A stretch of 64,000 nucleotides of DNA from Pieris napi (lineage: Eukaryota; Arthropoda; Insecta; Lepidoptera; Pieridae): positions 2,010,001 through 2,074,000 of the forward strand of contig NC_062246.1 of the NCBI RefSeq assembly GCF_905475465.1. Reading direction: 5' to 3'. Both the position numbers and the translations under genes were made by a program. Position 1 is the stretch's first letter, and each line of letters opens with the position of its first letter. The notes beneath the pieces were generated by a model, which searched no databases, was not told the DNA's origin, and worked only from the letters and a program-made list of their open reading frames with translations. Positions 1 through 7,699 of this stretch are shown piece by piece.

Positions 1-246
1 TGAACTGACACGAATTCGACGTAAAATGATGCGAAGTTTTGTCAACAGATGGCACCATATGGTTTTTGCATTCGTAAAATTAATTTATTTATTTATTGTT
101 ATTCGATAACTTATCCGATATTTTATTGCTTATTCTGCTATTCGGGACGGAAACAAATCCAACAAATCAAAAACCATGGCAATCGGTCCAGCCGTTCTCG
201 AGTTATACGTGTTGTAACAAACACGACTTTCTTTTATATATATAGA
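1..246 (-). mobile_element. Helitron-like element, 5' terminus (partial)
   Basis: The right edge reads tatatatatagA|T, which on the minus strand is A|TCTATATATA. This is the 5'-TC start and A/T target of the Helitrons at 1295-3466 and 24441-24803. It shares the motif ttctgctattcggga with the element at 1295. No CTAG end is visible on the left, so the element probably runs off the window or is truncated. There is no coding capacity. Confidence 0.5.
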
Positions 247-460
247 TAATACATTTATATGATGAATGAAACTCCATTGTGTTGCTGAAATTATTATTTA
301 AACAGCAATTACTTTAATCTAATTCTTTTAAAATCCAAAATGTTAAAAAAAATCTTATAAAATTCAAATGACAAGCCAAAAGGAACTAGTGTCTTTTCCA
401 CAGACTAACAAACAAATTAAATGAAACGTTAGTTAACATATGAGGTAAAGAATATAATCT

Positions 461-768
461 TTTGCTTGAAACTGGCATAAACTTTTTTTTTTTTTAAAGA
501 CAATTCACACCAATTGGCCTAGTCCCATGGTAAGCTGGTGAAGCTTGTGTTATGGGTACTAGGCAACGGATATACATACATATTATTATAGATAGATATA
601 AATACATATTTAAACACCCAAGACCTAAGCACAAAACCAAATGCTCACCACATCGATGTTCGTCTCAGCCGGGGATCGAACCCGGGACCCATGGATTCGC
701 AGTCAGGAGTAGTAACCACAAGACCAATGAGTCGTCGCTAAATAAACTATTGCCATAATATTTAAAAA
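461..768 (+). mobile_element. 3' end of an I-type LINE, split by a SINE
   Basis: The outer parts (461-482 and about 741-768: cttgaaactggcataaact ... attgccataatatttaaaa) match the 3' end of the full-length LINE at 34563-40303, read on its minus strand. A 14-bp direct repeat, aaagaatataatct, flanks it at 447-460 and 769-782 and is a good target site duplication. It is a 5'-truncated dead copy. Its middle is occupied by the SINE at 483-740. Confidence 0.7.
483..740 (-). mobile_element. tRNA-derived SINE (family 1), copy 1
   Basis: Read on the minus strand it starts with a tRNA-like head, with an A-box-like region near 705-735 and a B box (ggttcgatcccc) near 670-682. A family-specific body follows, and it ends in an A-run seen as the poly-T at 483-495. 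A second copy lies at 28139-28388. The short aataaact/cataaact repeats either side are a possible target duplication inside the host LINE. Confidence 0.75.
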
Positions 769-782
769 AAAGAATATAATCT

Positions 783-1294
783 AAGAAATTTAATTATTTA
801 TTTTCATTTATTTTCAATATACAATCACAAAAGGTGTCAAACATGTTTATGCGTCTGCCATGTAAATATATGCATTTTGAACATTTAAGTATACGTCCAA
901 ATTATTAAATCGGTTCGTTTTCCTTAATAAATCTTGAAATTAAATGTCGTATTTTGGTCTTTTGATATGTTTTTATTTTTAGTCATGAATATATATCATA
1001 TATATTTTTAAATAATTCACTTTAAAATAATCTTTTCAAGTAATTATAATATTTAAATTAAACCAAAATCACATTTTCTTATTTAAAAATACAAAAAGTT
1101 TTTTTTTAAAAAACGGTCCGGATGCTTGTCTGTACCGCTGCTCATGGACAATCGTACTGTAAGAAGGTCGCTAGTGTGTCGCCGTCCTTTAAAAATAGGT
1201 AGTCTCTTTTACTTAATTAAAGCAGCATTTGATAGTGATAGTGATAGACCACCTACTCTAGTTAGCAGGTATTTACTTAAAATGTATATTATAA
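783..1294. other. AT-rich stretch, nothing recognised
   Basis: This is probably intronic sequence of the UBXN4 gene, whose upstream exons lie outside the window. I saw no exon-like open frame between plausible splice sites and no clear transposon termini. Confidence 0.4.
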
Positions 1295-1467
1295 CTAGCT
1301 GACCTGGCGAACATCGTACCGCCTAACAGTCGATTCTTTATTTTTTTTAATATGTACTTATTCTGCTATTCGGGACCCCGGTCTAGCTAGTAAGATAAAA
1401 AAAAGAAAGTTGATAATACAACAAATAAATATGTCAAACAATAAAAATTTATCTTCCCGGAACCCCT

Positions 1468-3193
1468 TTTTTTTTTTTTTTTTTTTTTTAACGTCAGGAA
1501 ATGCTTTTACGCATATCCCTGCTGAATTTTACTCCAGCAGGAATTATGTGGGACTCAGACATAATATTTACACACCTACCCACTAAAACCTGACGGATGC
1601 CTTCGGCTCGCCAAAGAGCGGAGGCAGGTAACAGCTGTGCCCTATCCTTACCCCCGCCAAACGCGAATGCCACAATATCAACGTGACTCCTCCCACGAAC
1701 AAATCATCAGCATCTTAACTTAGGGCAGACGTGCGAAAGCACGGCGTCGCTGCCCCAGTCGTCGTTTTCTTACCGGCGGAGCATCAGAATTGTTTTCGCG
1801 CTGACGCTCCGCATTCTCTTTCTCAGTCATGACGGCCTCACAAAAAGCCTTGAAGGCATTCCATGGGCCGTCATTGTCAGCTTCCACCATTCTTTGGATA
1901 ATTAGTGGAAGCGACAGATTGCCAACAATGCTATCAGCAAGGACCGAGCGAAAGCCGTCCCAAGCCGGACACTCCTCAACAGTGTGCCTCACCGTATCCT
2001 CTCTACAGTCACAATGATGACAAGCAGGTGTCGCCTCTCTCCCAACGATTCGATGCAGGTAACTCCCAAAGCATCCATGCCCAGAGAGAACCTGAACGAG
2101 CCGATAGGAAAGCGATCCCCACCGTCGGTCCACCCAGTGTTTCAAGAAGGGACGAATAAGATCAACGGTTTGTAAACCAAACCGACATTCACTTAACTCA
2201 TCCCTCCATTCTAGCAAAATTAGGCGGCGATACTCCTCCTTCCAGACCTTGACTACCTCCAGAGGTGGGTCAAAACCACCACTCCTGGCTTCAGCTCGTC
2301 TCCAAAAAATTTCACCTAAAGCCAAAGCTTCCAAATGCCAAGGCGGAGTGGCGGCTATGACACATGCCGCGTCACAGGATACGGTACGGTATGCCCTAGC
2401 AATTCTTATGGCAACTTTACGCTGTGACCGTCTCAGTAAAGCCTTGTTGTAAAAAGACAACTTATCTGCCCATATCGGACACCCATAAAGCGCCTTTGCA
2501 CGCACCACTCCAGCATAAAGGAGCCTACAGCCCCCGCCTGGCCCACCGTTATTTGGCATTATACGACCCAATGCCATTGCAGTTGAATCAAGCTTGGGTT
2601 CCAGGGCAGCAAAATGAGCCTTGAAAGTCCATCGGGCGTCAAGAACCAACCCGAGGTATTTCAACGTCGACTTTAATGCCATATGAACACCATCCACTAT
2701 TATCTCAGCGCCTCTAGGTGGTGACCTCCTAGCGAAACATATGACATCTGATTTTTGTAGAGCGACTCGAAGACCAAGTTGTCTTATACGAGTCACTACT
2801 TCTTCCACTCCAGCAGTAACTAACAAACTCGCCTCCTGATAATTACATCCCTTGGCCGTCACAAGTGTATCATACGCATAACATATTAAACCTACTCCTG
2901 GCATCAGTCTACCTCGAAGGACTGCATCAAATCCAATGTTCCACAAAAGGGGCCCAAGAACAGACCCCTGTGGAACTCCACATCGAACCTGATAGCATCT
3001 CCAACCTTCCCGACTTGGATAAATGATCGATCGATCAAAGAGATAAGTTCCTACTACATGGCGTAAGTACACAGGCACACCATGATAAAGGAGACCATCC
3101 ATAATCGCTCTCCAGGGAATAGTATTGAACGCATTCGCAATATCTAGCGAAACCGCCAACACAACCCCACCCCCAGAGACAGTTTCTTCGCAC
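1468..3193 (-). mobile_element. R1-type LINE, 5'-truncated, with 17-bp target duplication
   Basis: The target duplication atcttcccggaacccct is seen at 1451-1467 and 3194-3210. The element's 3' end is the T-run at about 1466-1489 (a poly-A tail on the minus strand), so it reads right to left. It contains the 3' part of the reverse transcriptase ORF, a Cys/His motif and a 3' UTR of about 230 bp. It is nested in the Helitron at 1295-3466 and is therefore younger than it. Confidence 0.85.
1720..3193 (-). pseudogene. R1-clade LINE ORF2, C-terminal part
   Basis: This open frame encodes the end of a non-LTR reverse transcriptase. It starts in motif A (SLDIANAFN), followed by the GVPQGSVLGPLLWN block, then the motif-C region, the KYLGLVLD block, and near the C-terminus a C-x2-C ... 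H ... C finger (CHHC ... RHTVEECPAW). The endonuclease and the first half of the RT are missing. Motif C reads Y-A-Y-D where the family has Y-A-D-D. The codon at 2872-2874 (minus strand) is TAT instead of an Asp codon, which should abolish catalysis. The frame is otherwise open for 490 codons, suggesting recent insertion. Clade placement is by resemblance to R1/TRAS/Waldo-like elements, without a tree. Confidence 0.75.
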
Positions 3194-3480
3194 ATCTTCC
3201 CGGAACCCCTCCACTAACACTTGAACTTTATTATATGGTATTAAAGTTCAAATTGCCTTTAAATATTATTACGAATATTTTGTATGGGATTATAGAAAAG
3301 TGTTGCTTTTAGACTTTTTCACTCAATTTTTTTTTATTTTTCTCTCCGTAAGAACCAGCCTCGTACTTCAAGGAATATTATAAAAAAAGAATCAGACAAA
3401 TCAGTCAAGCCGTTTTCATGTTATGTCGTGACAACGGAAAACTGGTTTCATTTTTATATATATAGATAACAGATGACACG

Positions 3481-3565
3481 CCTTTACCCAAGGGCGACAT
3501 ATCCATATCCACAGGCGACTAACATTTATCTATAGGTAAATAAAATAAGGCTTTATTATTATTAT
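3481..3565 (+). mobile_element. 85-bp retroposon 3' end with (TTA)n tail at a splice acceptor
   Basis: It is flanked by a perfect 14-bp repeat, taacagatgacacg, at 3467-3480 and 3566-3579. It ends in aaggctttattattattat, the simple-repeat tail of a LINE 3' end. It is too short to assign to a clade. The duplicated target contains the intron's AG and the first eight bases of the next UBXN4 exon. Confidence 0.7.
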
Positions 3566-3571
3566 TAACAG

Positions 3572-5764
3572 ATGACACGTGCTTCGTTTTCTCTCTGGAC
3601 GGCGTTTCCTCGCCGCGAGTTGACAGAAAACGATGCGACTCTGCGCGATTTACAACTAATCCCTTCTGTGGCCTTGCTCGTGCTTCCGAGACGTACCACC
3701 GTCGTGTCTTCTAGTCCTTCGCCATTTAGTTCTCTTATTGGTGAGTCCTATACACTATATTTATTGAAGTGAAACTTCTTTATCGGGGTTGGAAAAAAAT
3801 TTAGTGTAACATTTTTTCGTTACGCGTCACATTTTTCCGTTACGCGCCATCTTTTGAAGTGAAACTTCTTTATCGACGTTGGAAAAAAATTTACACACAT
3901 TTGTCACATTTTTCGGTTACGCGCCATCTTTTTCTTGTCCCTACCACGGTTGATCCGAAGAGATTCGAAACCATTAGTAACAAAAATATATAATAACGAT
4001 AACAATGATAGTAATACTAATAATTCTATTACAATTAATGAAATTCTGTAATAATCTTAGTACTACATAGTAGTACAGTAATAAGTTAAAATGAAATAAT
4101 TGTATGTATTTGTATTCATGTCTATGATAATAAAAGCCTTTTGTTAAACTTTATCTAATTTAACTTTATTTAACCAATTTCTGTAAAGTTGCATATAGTA
4201 GATCATTTTTCGAAAAATAAGGTCATAAAGAAGTTTCACTTCTTACGTGTGTACACCCACACATTTTTTTAAACACAGTACAAAAGCTCAAACCAGTGGC
4301 GTAACTATACCATCTGGGGCCCGTGGCAAAATCATTTGATGGGGCCCTATCTGTAAAAATCGTCACGTTGTACTCAGTTTAATTTTAATAAACCTCGAGA
4401 TTTTCAGCGTACTCAATTACACGTTGTATATGTCCAACTAATGGCCATAGACCTCCTCTCTTAGGCGAGAGGGACTGGTCTGTAGTCCCCACCCTAGCCC
4501 AATGTGTATTGGAGATTTCACATTCATGCATAGAACATAATATCTCTTGGGCAGGGGCCCTCTTGGGTTGGGGGCCCGAAGCATTTTGCCCTGCCACCCT
4601 ATTGTTACACCACTGCCACAGTTTTCTGTATGTGTTACGTGATAATCTTTTTTAATAAACCTACTTGGTCTATCAGATGTTGTAATGTGTCTAAGGCAGT
4701 GTTGCCTTTTGTTCCCTAATTTGATTGTTAAGAATTCTAAAATTTATTAAAATTATTTCTAATTTGAATTTTTTTTTTTAATTTACATACTGTGTTTCGT
4801 TAACAATTTCCTAGTAATTTCTTCCTAAAACCTATTTAAGATTCTTAAGTGAACAATTATATTATTAATATTAAAAATTATGTATGGTACGTAGTGGGCA
4901 TAAGAATTTTAGAAGGTTGGGAAACTGATGTAATGCATGCCGGTTTCATCACGATGTTTTCCTTTGTACGATACGAGCGAGTGTTAAAAATCCTTGCACA
5001 GTCGTGATTCGAACATAGCTACTGTTATACCCTTAGTATGTTACCTATATTGCTAACCTTTGCCAATCTAGTACGCTAGGTGATGAAAGGGAAGAATTTC
5101 TTTTTAAAGAGTATTTTAAGTTCCCGATAGCACGATCTTAAGGCTAAAGCGGGCCATAGACGGACCGCATGTTGCTGTCAAGACCGACTGCAATATGCGG
5201 TTTGCTCAGGAACTGCTCGAGCGGTCCGTGTATTGCGGATATGAATTTAGTATGGAAACTACAGATCGCCGTGCGGCGACCGCATATTGCTGTCGGTCTT
5301 GACTGCAACATGCGGTCCGTCTACGGCCCGCTTTAGAGATACTTAAGATTAATAATAATAATAATAATTAGCAACGCTGCTGCATGATTTTATTACAATT
5401 GAATTTTTTTCAGCATTTTTCTCACAACTTTTCTCCTCAATGGTCTTGGATCCATCATATCAGCTATACACTTGGATTCGGTCGCGTTTGTTTGGGGCAA
5501 CGAACCCCACGCGAACCCAGGGAGGTCCGGGAAACGTTTCGCCGGGGAACATTCCTTCAGGCAACATTCCACCTGGCATCAGGCGCAGGGGAAATGTGCA
5601 TAGACTGACAGGGGACAGGCCAGACGATGATAATAATACATGGAATGGGAATTCTACGCAACAAATGTGAGTGCTAAGGCAAATTAAATTAATTTAAAAA
5701 ATATATATATTTTTGTTTTGCATGTGGAATTTACTTTATTTAAATAATTCTTTTTTACAGGTAA
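3572..5764 (+). CDS. UBXN4: UBX domain-containing protein 4 (erasin) orthologue, C-terminal exons
   Basis: UBXN4 is an ER-membrane UBX protein that binds p97/VCP and promotes ER-associated degradation (known for the family). Exons seen: 3572-3740 (acceptor aacag, donor GTGAGT), 5414-5666 (acceptor tttttttcag, donor GTGAGT), and one starting at 5761 (acceptor ttttttacag). Phases join cleanly to give 141 residues. The first exon holds the end of the UBX fold (FSLWTAFPRREL ... LIPSVALLVLPRR). The second holds a hydrophobic segment (FFSQLFSSMVLDPSYQLY), a Gly/Pro/Asn-rich linker, and the acidic tail ending NNTWNGNSTQQM, which matches the C-terminus I recall for vertebrate UBXN4. The last codon is split AT|G and the stop TAA follows at 5762-5764. 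Upstream exons are outside the window. Introns carry MITEs and SINE debris. Confidence 0.85.
3766..4262 (-). repeat. Interspersed repeat family D, copy 1
   Basis: This is the inverse of 26775-27055. Shared blocks are gaagtgaaacttctttat, the ggaaaaaaattt tract, cgcgccatcttttt and the ggtcataaagaag... end. The module (gaagtgaaacttctttatcg ... gttacgcgccatctttt) is tandemly duplicated at about 3766-3852 and 3855-3935. The end is rich in near-palindromic aagaag/cttctt motifs. No ORF or transposon class is recognised. It lies in a UBXN4 intron. Confidence 0.6.
4294..4615. mobile_element. hAT-like MITE
   Basis: Imperfect terminal inverted repeats start cagtggcgtaac (left) and cagtggtgtaac (right, complement). 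Subterminal ggggccc-rich stretches are typical of hAT elements with CAGTGGCG-type ends. There is no coding sequence. I could not find an 8-bp target duplication, so the boundaries are provisional. It lies in the UBXN4 intron. Confidence 0.5.
4930..5085 (-). mobile_element. SINE family 2 relic
   Basis: Decayed matches to the family-2 body (gccggtttcatcacgatg, ttttcctttgtacgatacgagcga) and to the head (gattcgaacatagctac) identify it. No tail or target duplication is evident. Confidence 0.45.
5144..5336. mobile_element. 193-bp palindromic MITE, unclassified
   Basis: The left end ctaaagcgggccatagacgg and the complement of the right end (ctaaagcgggccgtagacgg) begin inverted repeats of about 55 bp with a few mismatches. 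The GC-rich termini contain repeated gcggtc/tgcggt motifs. The target duplication is unclear. It lies in the UBXN4 intron. Confidence 0.65.
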
Positions 5765-6085
5765 ACGGTATTAATGAAGATTTCACAATTACTACGTCGT
5801 CTACATATAATTTATATTTAAATAACCATTTTATAAATAATATACAGCACAGCATACATTTAAAATATTTATCTGGCGTATCAGTACTTAAGAGACTTGA
5901 AACTAATTTATATCAAATTATTATTTACATATATTCCCGTATTTATATTTTATGATTTAGTTGTAACATTAGAGAATTATATAGCATTGAATAATGGATG
6001 AATAATATACAAAATTAAACACCAAATAATTTTTTTTTTTCAAAAATACGCTTTCGATATGTGTAAATCTTTGAAGGCAAATAAA
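5761..6085 (+). other. UBXN4 last exon: stop codon and 3' UTR with candidate poly(A) signal
   Basis: A polypyrimidine tract and AG at 5749-5760 precede the exon. Its first base completes the Met codon and the stop follows at once. The rest is AT-rich and non-coding. AATAAA at 6080-6085 is a plausible polyadenylation signal, and another AATAAA lies near 6283. The transcript end is inferred. Confidence 0.45.
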
Positions 6086-6590
6086 GAGTGGACTATATTA
6101 GGTCCCGAGTTGTAAAGCCGTGATTATTTTAATTGGATTACATTAATTATAACTTTGAATTTGTAATCTATATCGATTATAAAATGTAAAACTATATTAG
6201 AAACATTATATCACAGGACTTAAGCCTTATTCCTATTCGTTTTCTAGTATAGTTATAAATGATTGTGATCTAATTTATAAATAATAAATATGTTTATATT
6301 GCATTTTGTATTTTTTTTATCCCAAAAAAATCTGTTTTCCAACTATATAGAACAAAAATGGAAAACAAATGATTCAATTCAAGAATAGAATGGATCTTTC
6401 GATGCTTCCAATGCTTTTAACTCGTAAAAAGAGTCTAATACATAGGATTTTCAAAGTTAAATTTGTTTTTTTTTGTTAACCATAAGAGGATGTAATAAAA
6501 AAATTAATTTTAAGCTGAATACTGGCCGATTATACTTTTCTGACAACCAACTAAAATAACTAGACTATTGGCAAACTCTATGGTTGCATA
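6086..6590. other. AT-rich intergenic stretch, nothing recognised
   Basis: No exon, repeat terminus or hairpin was noticed between the UBXN4 3' UTR and the hAT transposon. Confidence 0.4.
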
Positions 6591-7318
6591 CAAGGGCGGA
6601 TCCAGCTTTGGTGCCAGGAGGGGGTCACATAGTCGTGGTCAAGTCAAGAACTTATAATTTAATTTTGATAACAATAGATACAAGTAAAAAGTAGATATTT
6701 TATTAATGTACGTAAGTATTGCACTTAAAAACTTCTTTATTGTACACTTGAAAAACTTAACACATAATATTGTGTACATACAGGTTGGTTCAACTAGTGA
6801 CGTCAATAATTTTTTTATAGATTCCTCACACCTGGGGGCATACGAAAATACCCCATGTATGTTCCGCGATTTTTTGTAGTTTTCGAGTTATATTTTTTTT
6901 TGTGTTTTTTTAATGTTTTCTGCCAGCGAGGTTTCAAAAATTCCTATCTTTTTTTGTTGTAGGTATTTTGCAGTTTTTTTTTTCTGTGAAAGGATTGTCT
7001 TAAATGTTGTTTAAATAAAAAAATATATCAGCTTCCTAAAATTAGTTAAAGCTACTCAAAAAAGGTTTTAAAGTTAGAAGTTTAGTTTTTAGCTGGATTT
7101 GTCCAAACATTCGACTTCAATTTAAAAATACAAAAAGAAGTTTCCATAGCTTCTGGCTAATTTTAAAAACTCCGCAGGGTTCTAAGCTACCAAAACCATA
7201 GAAAAAAATGGTACTTAATTGGTATTTTTTTGTTGTAATCGGTGGATTTTTTTAATTTTTTCAAACAAAATAGAAACAGACAAAATACATATATTTTAAT
7301 AACTAAATAAATTTTTCT

Positions 7319-7503
7319 TTAACGTGTTTTCCCGAAACGCGTTATTATGTCATTTACGTCAACGGGTACGTTTTCATGAACGTGGAGAAGTGCCAGTCCG
7401 GTTAGGCGATCTTCAACCATTGAAGATCTTAGCGACGATTTAATTCTGCGCAACGTAGAGAAAGACCTTTCTGCTGTCGCTTCGCTGACAGGGTAGTGTA
7501 TCC
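7319..7503 (-). pseudogene. hAT transposase C-terminal dimerisation domain (hATC) remnant
   Basis: The minus-strand frame reads YPVSEATAERSFSTLRRIK, followed by SSMVEDRLTGLALLHVHEN and ending FGKTR plus a stop (7319-7321). ATAERSFSTLRRIKS-x-LRS-x-M-x-x-DRL-x-x-L is the conserved core of the hAT dimerisation domain, here closest in feel to ZMYM/KIAA-like hAT transposases. There is no catalytic domain upstream: the sequence beyond 7503 is a hairpin and then a LINE. It is a relic of the transposon that carries it. Confidence 0.8.
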
Positions 7504-7518
7504 AATTTTCATATATAA

Positions 7519-7560
7519 TTGTAACATCAATATGTATTAGGATACATATTGATGTTACAA
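7519..7560. repeat. Perfect hairpin, 19-bp stem, 4-nt loop
   Basis: Arms 7519-7537 (ttgtaacatcaatatgtat) and 7542-7560 are exact complements around tagg. It sits between the hATC remnant and the LINE 3' end. Function is unknown. Confidence 0.7.
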
Positions 7561-7699
7561 TTTAAAATTCTCAACTAGATAAGTTTATAATATAGATTAT
7601 TTGTCATGATCCTCATATCGGGCCGATGAAATAGTTATACATATTAAAACTAATAATAAAATAATATACATTGAAATAAATAACTAAACTTAACATAAA

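Larger units (their letters stand above)
1295..3466 (-). mobile_element. Non-autonomous Helitron (family A), copy 1, carrying a nested LINE
   Basis: On the minus strand it runs from A|TCTATATATATA (right edge, 3466) to CTAG|T (left edge, 1295-1298). A short GGCG/CGCC hairpin precedes the 3' CTAG. These are Helitron terminal features, with insertion between A and T and no target duplication. The unbroken family member is the 363-bp copy at 24441-24803. Here 1.7 kb of R1-type LINE plus its target duplication interrupts it. The right edge lies six bases before exon sequence of the UBXN4 gene. Confidence 0.8.

Noticed and set aside
660..735. tRNA-like sequences with B boxes here and near 11967, 28320, 42065, 43092, 47295, 51811 and 53080.
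   Set aside because: None folds into a full cloverleaf by eye. All but 11967 and 51811 continue into SINE bodies, so they are SINE heads or debris, not tRNA genes.
4294..4615. An 8-bp target duplication for the hAT-like MITE.
   Set aside because: The flanks gctcaaac and ccacagtt do not match. The element call rests on termini only.
5384..5608. An alternative frame through the UBXN4 C-terminal exon (FSHNFSPQWSWIHHISYTLG).
   Set aside because: The other frame joins in phase to the UBX exon and ends in the family's conserved tail.
5414..5666. Possible selenoprotein K-like gene, from the Gly/Pro/Arg-rich tail.
   Set aside because: The adjoining UBX exon and the NNTWNGNSTQQM terminus fit UBXN4 much better.
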